Notes under the pieces: model-generated | Databases searched by the model: none | What the model was told of the DNA's origin: nothing | What the model saw: only the letters and a program-made list of their open reading frames with translations | Program-made: the position numbers and the translations under genes | In this document: positions 27,556 to 36,115 of the stretch, piece by piece | How positions within the stretch are numbered: the stretch's first letter is position 1 | How the letters are laid out: each line of letters opens with the position of its first letter | NCBI RefSeq assembly: GCF_019931145.1 | Contig: NZ_JAIOUV010000007.1 | Location: forward strand, 62,001-126,000 | Source: Marinicella meishanensis | GTDB lineage: Bacteria; Pseudomonadota; Gammaproteobacteria; Xanthomonadales; Marinicellaceae | Length of the DNA stretch: 64,000 bases | Direction: 5' to 3'

Positions 27556-27584
27556 AGATTATCATCTAATTATCTATTTGTCAA
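27556..27584 (-). promoter_or_regulatory. sdpRI-type promoter with overlapping operator dyad
   Basis: On the minus strand TTGACA (27584-27579) and TAATCT (27561-27556) are separated by exactly 17 bp. A dyad TTAGAT-N4-ATCTAA overlaps the -10, with a related TAGATAAT block beside it. This is a strong sigma-70 promoter placed for repression by the ArsR-type product. A TATAAT on the plus strand (27590-27595) probably serves the divergent gene. Confidence 0.75.
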
Positions 27585-27640
27585 ATCGGTATAATGAACC
27601 CATGCCAAGCCTATCATTGCCTTTGACAACCGAATGAACC

Positions 27641-27934
27641 ATGGAAGCCACCGCATTTTACAGTGAATACCTCAGCTTGTTTTTGTCGCTGGTCATCGCC
27701 GGAACCGGTTTAAAACTGGCCATCCAAAAACACGACCCCAAGACCTACCAAGTGGGCGACAAATCCTTCTCAAGACAAAAAGTTCACACCACTGCCACCT
27801 TGTTGTTTTTGGGCGTGGTGATTCAACTGGTGGCCAATGCCATGGCCAATCTGGATGGGCGAGAATTGCTCTTGGATGAAAAGGTGATTGGCGCCTATGC
27901 CTTTTCACTGGCCGTCTTGATTTTCAAAAATTGA
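27641..27934 (+). CDS. small membrane protein, unknown function
   Basis: A 97-residue protein with hydrophobic stretches around SLFLSLVIAGTGLKLAI, TATLLFLGVVIQLVANAMANL and AYAFSLAVLIF, so two or three helices. A Lys-rich polar loop separates the first two. It diverges from the ArsR/SdpI pair. A mini-frame of 11 codons (27602-27637) begins six bases after a TATAAT just upstream and ends three bases before this start, which could couple translation. No family recognised. Confidence 0.6.
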   Translation: MEATAFYSEYLSLFLSLVIAGTGLKLAIQKHDPKTYQVGDKSFSRQKVHTTATLLFLGVVIQLVANAMANLDGRELLLDEKVIGAYAFSLAVLIFKN

Positions 27935-27971
27935 TTCGCCAGACGAATTCAACCCGCTTGCATCGGCCCTC

Positions 27972-27985
27972 ATACTAAAGGCTAA
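27972..27985 (+). promoter_or_regulatory. acetate-regulon dyad, porin copy (degenerate)
   Basis: ATACTAAAGGCTAA differs at four positions from the AGACCAAAGTCTAA copies upstream of acs and the symporter operon. It ends 57 bp before the porin ATG and 23 bp before TAACAT, a possible -10. The matching spacing supports a shared activator; the sequence alone would be weak. Confidence 0.5.
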
Positions 27986-28042
27986 TACCACGCCCCCAGG
28001 GATTTGCCTAACATGTCTCCCAAAGCACACAGGAGGCAACAC

Positions 28043-29329
28043 ATGAAACTCAAGAAAAAACTCTTAACTGTGGCCATCGCCACCACCTTGGTGTGTGGGG
28101 GTGCCCAGGCCAACGATGAAAAGTACCAACAACTGGAGGCCAAAATTGCCTCTTTGGAGGCCATGTTGCTGGAATTGAAACAAGAATTGGGTCAACGTCC
28201 AGCGGGCGAACCCAAAACCGCAGCCCAGAACACTGCCAAAGATGATGCTGGCGAGCAACACAGTTACCAATTTGGCGGTTTTGTCAAAGCCACCGGGTCT
28301 TTTTCTGCCTACAGCGATGGTGATTTGGCCAGTGGTTCAGTGGGCCGTGATTTTTACATCCCAGGAACCATTCCTGTGGGGGGTGAAGGCGAAGACACTG
28401 ATTTTGATTTTTCGGCCAAGGAATCTCGGATTAATTTCAAAAGCAGTCACCAATTGGCAAGTGGCGACCAAATCACCACGTTCATTGAAATGGATTTTTT
28501 GTTGGCCCCCAGTGGCAATGAGCGGGTCAGCAACTCATACCAACCCCGTTTGCGGCATGCCTTCATCAAATACAACGATTGGTTGTTCGGTCAAACCTGG
28601 AGCACCTTCCAAGACGTGGGTGCCCTGCCCGAATCGGTGGACTTCCTGGCGGCACCCGATGGCATCATCTTCGAGCGCCAACCCATGGTGCGTTACACCA
28701 ACGGTCCCTGGCAATTGGCCTTGGAAAATCCAGAAACCACAGTCACCCCATTTGGCGGCGGTGGTCGGATTGTCTCTGATGACAATGGCGCCCCAGATTT
28801 TGTGGCCAAATACACCCACCAAGCCGACTGGGGACATGTGGCGGTGGCCGGGCTGTTCCGCTATTTGGAATTGGACCAAGTCAATGACAACACCTCAGAA
28901 ACTGGCTATGGTCTGAGCATCACTGGCAAATACAAAATCGGTGATAAGAATGACCTCAGATTCAATCTGGCCTCAGGTGTAGGCATGGGCCGTTATGTGG
29001 CCTTGAACACCGCCAATGCCGCTGTGTTGACGGAGACCGGAGCCTTAGAAACCATCGATTCCACGGCTTTTGCCGTGGCGTATCGGCATCACTGGAATGA
29101 CCAATTGCGTTCCAACTTCATCTTGTCACGGATTGAAATTGACAACGATGCTGACTACACCGGCTTGGGCGTCAGTAAATCGGCCCAAAGTGCCCAATTC
29201 AACCTGTTGTACTCACCAGTGCCCAAAATCACCTTGGGGGTTGGATTTTTACATGGCAAAAGGGAGTTGGAGTCAGGCGCTGACGGTGAGTTAAATCGGT
29301 TGATCTTCAGTGCCAAATATGCGTTTTGA
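28043..29329 (+). CDS. DcaP-like outer-membrane porin
   Basis: A 428-residue outer-membrane barrel protein. A signal peptide (cleavage near AQA-ND) is followed by a short coiled-coil segment (LEAKIASLEAMLLELKQEL), as in the trimeric DcaP family. The barrel begins at YQFGGFVKATGSF and includes KESRINFKSSHQL, RHAFIKYNDWLFGQTWSTF and the C-terminal LIFSAKYAF with a terminal Phe. DcaP-type porins pass small organic acids. Start 28043 has AGGAGG upstream. A copy of the proposed acetate-regulon dyad lies in its promoter, suggesting it admits carboxylates used by the neighbouring acs/symporter genes. Confidence 0.9.
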   Translation: MKLKKKLLTVAIATTLVCGGAQANDEKYQQLEAKIASLEAMLLELKQELGQRPAGEPKTAAQNTAKDDAGEQHSYQFGGFVKATGSFSAYSDGDLASGSVGRDFYIPGTIPVGGEGEDTDFDFSAKESRINFKSSHQLASGDQITTFIEMDFLLAPSGNERVSNSYQPRLRHAFIKYNDWLFGQTWSTFQDVGALPESVDFLAAPDGIIFERQPMVRYTNGPWQLALENPETTVTPFGGGGRIVSDDNGAPDFVAKYTHQADWGHVAVAGLFRYLELDQVNDNTSETGYGLSITGKYKIGDKNDLRFNLASGVGMGRYVALNTANAAVLTETGALETIDSTAFAVAYRHHWNDQLRSNFILSRIEIDNDADYTGLGVSKSAQSAQFNLLYSPVPKITLGVGFLHGKRELESGADGELNRLIFSAKYAF

Positions 29330-29352
29330 AGCGAACTTTATTAACCGCACAC

Positions 29353-29379
29353 AAGAGGTCCTGCCACGGGCCTCTTTTT
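29353..29379 (+). terminator. Rho-independent terminator after the porin
   Basis: An AAGAGG / CCTCTT hairpin with an imperfect upper stem is followed by five T residues, 23 bp after the porin stop codon. TATAAT at 29383-29388 just beyond may start the next transcript. Confidence 0.8.
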
Positions 29380-29406
29380 GCGTATAATGAAGACATCCAG
29401 AAACCC

Positions 29407-29841
29407 ATGAACAGACACCTCAAAATTGCCATTATTATGGTCCCTTTGTTGGCCCTGGCTGGTTATGGCCTGGCCGGCTGGTGGCTTGATCGCCAGCAAC
29501 CGGCTGCAGCCAATGGTCAATTGCGCTTATTAGGAACCTGCCAACCCAGTGACAATGCCTGTGTGTTTCAAACACCCGGTTTGGAGCTCAAACTGATCAG
29601 CGCGGTCAAACAAGAACAACTGCAATTGGCTGCGTACAGCAGCCAGGCCATCAGTGATTTTTCCTTGGCCTTGGGTAACGAACAAGGTTTTCAACAGTTT
29701 CCCATGATGAAGTCGGTAGACGGTCGTTACTGGCAATTGCAAATATCGCCAACGACAAACATCCGCCAATTTGATCAATTGAGGCTGGCCTTCAAACACC
29801 AACAACAACCAGTGTTCGCTGAAACTCAAGTGAGGTTCTGA
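29407..29841 (+). CDS. membrane-anchored periplasmic protein, unknown function
   Basis: A 144-residue protein with an N-terminal helix (IAIIMVPLLALAGYGLAGWWL) and a small periplasmic domain with two Cys residues (GTCQPSDNACVF) that could form a disulfide. The C-terminal half looks beta-rich (RYWQLQISPTTN). The frame is open from 29326, but ATG 29407 gives a normal signal-anchor and lies after a terminator and a TATAAT (29383-29388). Its stop codon overlaps the next ATG (TGATG), so it is the first gene of the DUF294/exonuclease operon. No family recognised. Confidence 0.65.
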   Translation: MNRHLKIAIIMVPLLALAGYGLAGWWLDRQQPAAANGQLRLLGTCQPSDNACVFQTPGLELKLISAVKQEQLQLAAYSSQAISDFSLALGNEQGFQQFPMMKSVDGRYWQLQISPTTNIRQFDQLRLAFKHQQQPVFAETQVRF

Positions 29842-31703
29842 TGGAAATTGAACAGCTGGAGATTCATGATTTTTTGCAACAAACCCATCCATTGAACAAA
29901 TTGGATGGGGCCACCCTCAAACAACTGGCCACCGCCATTGAAATCACCTACCACCCCAGAGAAGACGTGGTGTTGGAACCCGGGCACAACAACCACTGGC
30001 TGTACATGATTCGCTCCGGCGCGGTGATTCGCACCGATCACCAAGACGGTCTGGTGGCTCAGTTTGGCAGCGGTGACTTCTTTGGCCATCGGGCCATTGA
30101 GCGCGGTGGTTTGATCAAAAACAAAGTGTCGTGCTTGGAAGACAGTTTGTTTTACCTGATACCTGACACTTTGTACCACACGCTGATGCAAGAAGTGCCG
30201 GCTTTCAATGACTATTTCAGCCAACAAAAAAACCAACGGCTGAAAAGCGCCCTGCATGAACTGCAAGCCAACCACGACAACATCCTGATCAAATCGCGGG
30301 TGGCCGATTTTTTGCACCCCGCTTTGACCATCGACGCCAGCCTATCGATTCAAGACACGGCCCAGCTGATGCAACAACAGGACAAAACTTCGGCGTTGGT
30401 GCTGGATGCGGCAGAAAAAACCATCCTCGGCATCGTCACCGACCGGGCGTTCTGCACCAAAGTGGTCGCCGATGGCATACCGGCGCAGCAAAGCATCGAC
30501 CAAGTCATGACCCACAACCCGGTGTGCATCGATCCTCACAGCAATGGCTTGGAGGCCATGTTGTTGATGACCCGCTTGAACATCCGCCACTTACCGGTGG
30601 TGCAGGACGGTTCGTTGGTGGGTATGGTCACCGCCACCGACCTGATCCACCACCAAAGCCACAACCCGATTTATCTGGTCAACGAAATTCACAAGGCCAC
30701 CGACTTGGCGCAAGTGGTCAGTTTGAGCCAACAAATCCCCACTGCCTTGGTGAAATTGGTGGCCGCCGGCTTACACGCCAAAGACATCGCCCATTCCATC
30801 AGTTCCATTGGTCGCGCCATCATCCAGAAAGTGATCAAACAAACCATCCAGGAACTGGGTCCGGCGCCCATTCGCTTTGCCTACTTGGTAGCTGGCTCGC
30901 TGGCCCGCAATGACCAAACAGCCCATTCGGACCAAGACAACGGGCTGTTGTTGGCCGACAACTATGAGCCGGCACAACACGGCTGCTATTTTCAACAATT
31001 GGCCAGCACCGTCAGTGATTGGCTCAACCGCTGCGGCTATGTGTATTGCCCTGGAGATGTGATGGCCAGCAACGAACAATGGCGGCAGCCACTGGCGGTG
31101 TGGCAAAGTTATTTTGAGCGGTGGATCCTCACCCCAGAACCGAAAGCATTGATGTATGCCAGCATCTTCTTTGATCTGCGCTGCGTGTATGGTGATGCTT
31201 CATTGTTGGACGAGCTGCATGAATCGGTTAAGCAGCTGATCCAACAACAGCGCCGATTCCTGGCTTTCATGGCGGCCAACGCCCAACAGAACAAGCCACC
31301 TTTGGGCCTGTTTCGGCGCTTTGTGCTGGAGCAACACGGTGCCGAGCACAAAACCCTGGACATGAAAAAACGGGGCATTTTGCCACTGACCGATGTGGCC
31401 AGGGTGTTCGCCCTGGATGCCGGCACCGCGTTGATCAACACCCGTGACCGCATCCAAGCCGCTTGCCAGGCCGGTGTCATCAGCAGCGAAGCGGCCGATG
31501 ATTTGATCGACAGCCATGACTTCTTGTGCACCGTGCGCCTGCAGCACCAGGTCAAAAACATCCAAGCCGGACAGGCTGCGAACAACCACGTCAATCCGGA
31601 TGAGTTGTCCTCTTTGGAACGGCGCCACTTGAAAGATGCCTTTGAACTGATCAGCACCTACCAGGATGTGGTGAGCCAAAAATACAACCAAGGTCAGCTG
31701 TGA
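29841..31703 (+). CDS. cNMP-binding / CBS / nucleotidyltransferase (DUF294) protein
   Basis: A 620-residue cytoplasmic signalling protein. In order it has a cyclic-nucleotide-binding fold (about residues 15-130, MIRSGAVIRTDHQ and FGSGDFFGHRA), two CBS modules (about 155-280) and a GlnD-like nucleotidyltransferase domain with GSLARNDQTAHSDQDNGLL (about 350). The C-terminal DUF294_C helical region follows. The motif G-S-x-A-R-x-(D/E)-Q retains the catalytic Asp pair. Such proteins are often found beside acs, actP and CrbS-type kinases and next to a DnaQ-like exonuclease, exactly the context here. The target of nucleotidylation is not known. Confidence 0.9.
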   Translation: MEIEQLEIHDFLQQTHPLNKLDGATLKQLATAIEITYHPREDVVLEPGHNNHWLYMIRSGAVIRTDHQDGLVAQFGSGDFFGHRAIERGGLIKNKVSCLEDSLFYLIPDTLYHTLMQEVPAFNDYFSQQKNQRLKSALHELQANHDNILIKSRVADFLHPALTIDASLSIQDTAQLMQQQDKTSALVLDAAEKTILGIVTDRAFCTKVVADGIPAQQSIDQVMTHNPVCIDPHSNGLEAMLLMTRLNIRHLPVVQDGSLVGMVTATDLIHHQSHNPIYLVNEIHKATDLAQVVSLSQQIPTALVKLVAAGLHAKDIAHSISSIGRAIIQKVIKQTIQELGPAPIRFAYLVAGSLARNDQTAHSDQDNGLLLADNYEPAQHGCYFQQLASTVSDWLNRCGYVYCPGDVMASNEQWRQPLAVWQSYFERWILTPEPKALMYASIFFDLRCVYGDASLLDELHESVKQLIQQQRRFLAFMAANAQQNKPPLGLFRRFVLEQHGAEHKTLDMKKRGILPLTDVARVFALDAGTALINTRDRIQAACQAGVISSEAADDLIDSHDFLCTVRLQHQVKNIQAGQAANNHVNPDELSSLERRHLKDAFELISTYQDVVSQKYNQGQL

Positions 31704-32393
31704 ATGTTTGATTGGTTCAATCACAACAAGCGACTGCTTCAACATGCCCTCAAACACCAACCCCAAGGGGCCTTGAAGCATTACTTAACCACCCCCTTGC
31801 CGGACCTGAACCAGCCCGCTTTGGCGGTGGATTACCTGGTCTTGGATTTCGAAACCACTGGCTTGAATCCCTACCAAGATCACATCATTTCATTGGGTTA
31901 CACCCACATCAGCCAAGGCCGCATTCAACTCAAGCAGTGCCGACATGCATTGATCAAAACCAACAAAAAGTTGACCAGTGACAACGTCAGCATCCACCAA
32001 ATCACCGATGACGACCTGGCTGCTGGCATAGACGTACAGACCATGATGGAATGGTTGTTGACCCAAATGGCCGGCAAAGCCTTGGCGGTCCACTACCAGA
32101 AAATCGAACATGACTTCCTGCAGCAGCTCAGCCTACAGTTGTATGGGCACCGTTTACCGCTGTGTGTGGTCGACACCTTGGCCATCGAGCGGCGGTATCT
32201 GGAGCGACAGAACCAACCCATCCAGCCCAATCAATTGCGCCTGTTCAACCTGCGTGAACAATACCACCTGCCCCGGTATCATGCCCACAATGCCCTGGAA
32301 GATGCCCTGGCCACGGCCGAGTTGTTGCTGGCTCAAATCAAACATCGACAGCGCCAGGGATACCCGCTAAAATTAAAAGACATCAGCCACTGA
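31704..32393 (+). CDS. DEDDh 3'-5' exonuclease (DnaQ-like)
   Basis: A 229-residue exonuclease of the DNA polymerase III epsilon superfamily. ExoI is VLDFETTGL with the Asp-Glu pair. ExoII includes the region around HYQKIEHDFL. ExoIII is HNALEDALATAEL with the catalytic His and Asp (DEDDh type). The ATG follows the DUF294 stop directly, so the two are translationally coupled. This pairing recurs near acetate-metabolism genes in gammaproteobacteria; whether it degrades DNA, RNA or a nucleotide product of its partner is unknown. Confidence 0.88.
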   Translation: MFDWFNHNKRLLQHALKHQPQGALKHYLTTPLPDLNQPALAVDYLVLDFETTGLNPYQDHIISLGYTHISQGRIQLKQCRHALIKTNKKLTSDNVSIHQITDDDLAAGIDVQTMMEWLLTQMAGKALAVHYQKIEHDFLQQLSLQLYGHRLPLCVVDTLAIERRYLERQNQPIQPNQLRLFNLREQYHLPRYHAHNALEDALATAELLLAQIKHRQRQGYPLKLKDISH

Positions 32394-32437
32394 TGTGGGC
32401 TGAGTCACCCAGCAACGACAATCGATGGGAGGATTGT

Positions 32438-32848
32438 ATGAACAAAGACGTGAAAATTGCCGCCGCCGTGATCGCTGGCATCATTCTGATTGCCATCTTT
32501 GATCGCCCGCGTGGCGCCTCACCCGACATGGCCTATGAAGCCATGAGTCAAGCCATGCAGCAAGTCGGACAAACTGCGGCCAAGGCCAGTTCCAGCAACG
32601 AGCCCTCTTGTTACCACAACGGCATTGAATTGAAAGGCAAAGTGCAATTCGTGGATTCTTTTCCGGACCTGAAAATCAAATTCGTCAGCTCTTTTGCCGA
32701 CATCGATGTGCAGTTCGTCTCGTCATTTCCAGATGACTGTGGTCAATGGCAAGAAGTCAGTTCATTCCCTGATTTTACGGTCCAAGTGGTCGACTCATTT
32801 CCCGACATAGAAGTGCGGAAAGTCAGCTCATTTCCTGGCATGAATTAA
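32438..32848 (+). CDS. small protein with an 11-residue SFPD repeat
   Basis: A 136-residue protein. An N-terminal hydrophobic helix (IAAAVIAGIILIAIF) is followed by a linker and one Cys-containing stretch. The last ~60 residues are built from six units of the pattern V-x-(F/V)-V-(D/S)-SF-P-D-(I/L)-x, about 11 residues each, for example VQFVDSFPDL and VQVVDSFPDI. This period suggests a small beta-sheet or solenoid stack. Start 32438 has GGGAGG upstream. It lies between the exonuclease and acs in the same direction. The function is unknown. Confidence 0.75.
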   Translation: MNKDVKIAAAVIAGIILIAIFDRPRGASPDMAYEAMSQAMQQVGQTAAKASSSNEPSCYHNGIELKGKVQFVDSFPDLKIKFVSSFADIDVQFVSSFPDDCGQWQEVSSFPDFTVQVVDSFPDIEVRKVSSFPGMN

Positions 32849-32870
32849 CCCCGCTAACTGGGGTCACATA

Positions 32871-32884
32871 AGACCAAAGTCTAA
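32871..32884 (+). promoter_or_regulatory. acetate-regulon dyad upstream of acs
   Basis: AGACCAAAGTCTAA, with perfect AGAC/GTCT arms around CAAA. It ends 67 bp before the acs start codon and 23 bp before CATATT, a plausible -10, so it would cover the -35 region as class II activators do. It is identical to the site at 40583. Confidence 0.7.
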
Positions 32885-32951
32885 TGGGTCAAACGGCTGA
32901 AAAATGGCATATTGACCCCCACAGCTCAAACAATCACAGCGAGAACCCGCC

Positions 32952-34892
32952 ATGCAAGAACGCTATCCAGTGAACCCAGCAATTGCCGCCAAGGCCCGGT
33001 GCACCAATGACCAATACCTGGCCATGTACCAACAAAGCATCGAACACAATGAAGCCTTTTGGGCCGAACACGGTCAACGAATCGACTGGTTCACCCCGTA
33101 TACCCAAGTCAAAGACGTTTCTTATGCCCAAGATGACTTGCACATCAAATGGTACGCCGATGGCACCTTGAATGTCAGTCACAATTGCATCGATCGGCAT
33201 TTGGCCACACGCGGCGACCAAACCGCCATCATTTGGGAAGGTGATGACCCCAATGAATCCAAGCACATCACCTACCACACCTTGCACCAAGAGGTGTGTC
33301 GCTTTGCCAACACCTTGAAAAAGCTGGGGGTGGGCAAAGGCGATCGCGTGACCTTGTACATGCCCATGATTCCCGAAGCGGCCTATGCCATGCTGGCCTG
33401 TGCCCGCATCGGCGCCATCCATTCGGTGGTCTTCGGCGGCTTCTCACCCGATGCATTGGGTGACCGCATCATCAACTGCAAATCGAAGCTGGTGATCACC
33501 GCTGATCGCGGGGTGCGGGGCAGCAAAGCCATCCCCTTGAAAGCCAACGTGGATCAGGCGGCGGCCAAGACCGGGGTCAGTGATTACCTGGAAACGGTGT
33601 TGGTGATCAAAACCTCCGAACAAGCCGTTGATTGGCAACTGCATGACCATTGGTACCACGAAGCCAGTGCCGATGTGGGCACCGCTTGTGAACCGGAAGT
33701 GATGAATGCCGAAGACCCCCTGTTCATTTTGTACACCTCTGGCTCCACCGGACAACCCAAAGGGGTGTTGCACACTTCAGGTGGCTATTTGGTGTATGCC
33801 TCGATGACCCATGAATACGTGTTTGACATCCACCCGGGTGACATCTATTGGTGCACCGCCGATGTCGGTTGGATCACCGGTCACAGTTACGTGGTCTATG
33901 GCCCATTGGCCAACGGCGGCACCACTTTGATGTTTGAAGGTGTGCCCAACTACCCCGACTTCAGTCGCTTTTGGCAAATTTGTGACAAACACCAGGTCAA
34001 CGTCTGTTACACCGCACCCACGGCAATCCGGGCCTTGATGAAAGAAGGTGATGAGCCGGTCAATGCCACCTCCAGAAGTTCTTTGAAAGTATTGGGCTCG
34101 GTGGGCGAACCGATCAACCCCGAAGCCTGGAAATGGTATCACGAGGTGGTTGGAGATGAGCGCTGTCCGATCGTTGACACCTGGTGGCAAACCGAAACCG
34201 GCGGCATCATGATCACCCCCCTACCCGGAGCCACTGAATTGAAGCCTGGTTCAGCCACCCGACCGTTTTTTGGCATCCAACCGGCCTTGCTGGACAACGA
34301 TGGCAACGAGCTGTCTGGTGAAGCAGCCGGCAACTTGGTGATCACCGACTCCTGGCCAGGCCAAATGCGCACGGTATTTGGCGACCACCAGCGGTTTTAC
34401 TCCACCTATTTCGCCACTTTTGACCAGGTCTACACCACCGGCGATGGGGCCCGCCGTGATGCCGATGGCTATTATTGGATCACTGGACGCACCGACGATG
34501 TGCTCAACGTGTCCGGCCATCGCATGGGCACGGCCGAAGTCGAAAGCGCCTTGGTGGCCCATGAAGCGGTGGCTGAAGCGGCGGTGGTGGGCTATCCCCA
34601 TGACATCAAAGGCCAAGGCATTTATGCCTATGTCACATTGGTCAATGGGGTGGCTGAGTCCGAAGACCTGCGGGCCGAACTGGTGCAATGGGTGCGCAAA
34701 GAAATCGGCCCGATTGCCACCCCGGATAAAATCCAATGGGCCCCAGGTTTACCCAAAACAAGATCTGGTAAAATCATGCGGCGGATTTTGCGCAAAATTG
34801 CCGCCAATGAATACGACAATTTGGGCGACACCTCCACCCTGGCAGAACCGGAGGTGGTGACCCATTTGATCAACAACCGTTTGAACCGTTGA
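32952..34892 (+). CDS. acs: acetyl-CoA synthetase
   Basis: Activates acetate to acetyl-CoA with ATP through an acetyl-AMP intermediate. At 646 residues it is a full-length Acs. Family motifs are intact: [15 protein letters not shown] (AMP loop), [27 protein letters not shown] (hinge), and TRSGKIMRR, whose Lys is the conserved catalytic residue regulated by acetylation. The promoter carries the AGACCAAAGTCTAA dyad. The gene is followed after 17 bp by a LuxR-type response regulator gene, consistent with the CrbR/ErdR control of acs known in Vibrio and Pseudomonas. Confidence 0.97.
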   Translation: MQERYPVNPAIAAKARCTNDQYLAMYQQSIEHNEAFWAEHGQRIDWFTPYTQVKDVSYAQDDLHIKWYADGTLNVSHNCIDRHLATRGDQTAIIWEGDDPNESKHITYHTLHQEVCRFANTLKKLGVGKGDRVTLYMPMIPEAAYAMLACARIGAIHSVVFGGFSPDALGDRIINCKSKLVITADRGVRGSKAIPLKANVDQAAAKTGVSDYLETVLVIKTSEQAVDWQLHDHWYHEASADVGTACEPEVMNAEDPLFILYTSGSTGQPKGVLHTSGGYLVYASMTHEYVFDIHPGDIYWCTADVGWITGHSYVVYGPLANGGTTLMFEGVPNYPDFSRFWQICDKHQVNVCYTAPTAIRALMKEGDEPVNATSRSSLKVLGSVGEPINPEAWKWYHEVVGDERCPIVDTWWQTETGGIMITPLPGATELKPGSATRPFFGIQPALLDNDGNELSGEAAGNLVITDSWPGQMRTVFGDHQRFYSTYFATFDQVYTTGDGARRDADGYYWITGRTDDVLNVSGHRMGTAEVESALVAHEAVAEAAVVGYPHDIKGQGIYAYVTLVNGVAESEDLRAELVQWVRKEIGPIATPDKIQWAPGLPKTRSGKIMRRILRKIAANEYDNLGDTSTLAEPEVVTHLINNRLNR

Positions 34893-34909
34893 ATCATCAA
34901 GCAGCCGTC

Positions 34910-35575
34910 ATGAACTGGGATCCGGCACAATTCACCGTTGACAAAATCATCATTGCCGATGACCACCCGATGTTTCGTGATGCTTTGCGCCAAGCCATGA
35001 GCAGCAGCCATGCCGATTGCCAAATCATAGAAGCCGAGTCTTCAGAGTCCTTGCGGTTGCAATTGCGTGAGCACCACGATGCCGATCTGTTGGTGTTGGA
35101 TTTGAACATGCCAGGGGTGGAAGGCTTTTCGGCCTTGGCCTATGTACAAAAGAAGTACCCCGATTTGCCGATCATCATGATTTCGGCCAACGACAAACCC
35201 GAAACCATCATGCATGCCAAACACTTTGGCGCCTTGGGTTTTGTCAGCAAATCAGCCTCCATCCAGGAGATTCGCCGTGGGGTGAACACCGTGTTGCAGG
35301 GCGACACCCACTTCCCTTACCAATTCAATGAGCAGTTGTATCAAAAACTCGACGACACCCTGGCTGAGACCACCCGCCAGGTGGCCGAATTGACCCCCCA
35401 ACAACTCAAAGTTCTGGGCATGATCAAACAGGGTCTGTTGAACAAACAAATCGCCTATGACCTGGACATCTCAGAAGCCACCGTCAAAGCCCATGTCACG
35501 GCCATCATGCGCAAGCTCGGAGTCAACAACCGCACCCAAGCGGTGATGAAAGTGGCCAACATCGAAATCCACTGA
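34910..35575 (+). CDS. LuxR/NarL-family response regulator, CrbR/ErdR-like
   Basis: A 221-residue two-component regulator. The receiver domain has the acidic pocket IIADDHPMF, the phospho-Asp in LLVLDLNMPG, and the conserved Lys in GFVSKSAS. The C-terminal LuxR-type DNA-binding domain reads LTPQQLKVLGMIKQGLLNKQIAYDLDISEATVKAHVTAI in sections. The NKQIAYDL form is shared with ErdR-type regulators of acetate and ethanol use. I start at ATG 34910; a TTG at 34889 overlapping the acs stop is possible. It probably receives phosphate from the symporter-kinase at 36706-40488 and binds the dyads upstream of acs, the symporter operon and the porin. Confidence 0.85.
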   Translation: MNWDPAQFTVDKIIIADDHPMFRDALRQAMSSSHADCQIIEAESSESLRLQLREHHDADLLVLDLNMPGVEGFSALAYVQKKYPDLPIIMISANDKPETIMHAKHFGALGFVSKSASIQEIRRGVNTVLQGDTHFPYQFNEQLYQKLDDTLAETTRQVAELTPQQLKVLGMIKQGLLNKQIAYDLDISEATVKAHVTAIMRKLGVNNRTQAVMKVANIEIH

Positions 35576-35636
35576 ACCTCCTGACATGACACCAACATGG
35601 TGAGTCAACAATGCTTTACCTGAGCATTGTATCGTG

Positions 35637-35672
35637 TTAATATTCACTATTTACTGAATTTAGTGATATTAA
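35637..35672. promoter_or_regulatory. palindromic operator over the start of the GbsR-like gene
   Basis: TTAATATTCACTA and TAGTGATATTAA form a near-perfect dyad with TCACTA/TAGTGA cores 11 bp apart. It reaches the ATG at 35672 and replaces any visible ribosome site. This is a likely autoregulatory operator for the downstream winged-helix protein. Confidence 0.6.
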
Positions 35673-36115
35673 TGAGTTTCACCGCACAAATGGCCCAATT
35701 TTTTGACGAAATGGGTCAGGGCTCCATGACCGGCAGAATTTTTGGGCATTTACTGATCTGCCAACCCGCCAAACAACGGGCCAAGGCCATCCAACAGGCC
35801 ACCGGTGCCTCTGCCGGTGCGGTTCATGGCGCTTTGAAAACTTTTGTTGCGGCCGGCTTGGTCAACAGAAACAGCGAGGCTGGCAGCAAGACCATGTGGT
35901 ATGAAATCGCCGATGATGCCTTTTTAACCATGTTGACAGCACGGCTGGCCATGATCAAAAAACTGGTGCAATTGGCTGATTTGGGCTTGGCTGAGATGCC
36001 ATCAGGCGCCGACACGCAACGGCTGGAAGCGATGCGATCCTGTTATGCCCATTTTGAACAGCGGTTCCCAGCCATGATTGCTGAATTCAAAGCACAAAAA
36101 GAACGCCATGAGTGA
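35672..36115 (+). CDS. GbsR/MarR-like winged-helix regulator
   Basis: A 147-residue DNA-binding protein. The core TGRIFGHLLICQPAKQRAKAIQQATGASAGAVHGALKTFVAAGLV matches, in pieces, the GbsR/MarR-like fold: helix, recognition helix SAGAVHGALKTF, then the wing region. The C-terminal helices probably dimerise. The frame is open from 35627, but ATG 35672 fits the domain start and the dyad. It overlaps the next membrane-protein gene by 8 bp, so it likely controls that small operon. The ligand is unknown. Confidence 0.75.
   Translation: MSFTAQMAQFFDEMGQGSMTGRIFGHLLICQPAKQRAKAIQQATGASAGAVHGALKTFVAAGLVNRNSEAGSKTMWYEIADDAFLTMLTARLAMIKKLVQLADLGLAEMPSGADTQRLEAMRSCYAHFEQRFPAMIAEFKAQKERHE

Noticed and set aside
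32848-32866. ACCCC/GGGGT inverted repeat after the repeat-protein gene
   Set aside because: The stem is only five pairs and no T-run follows, so it is not supported as a terminator.
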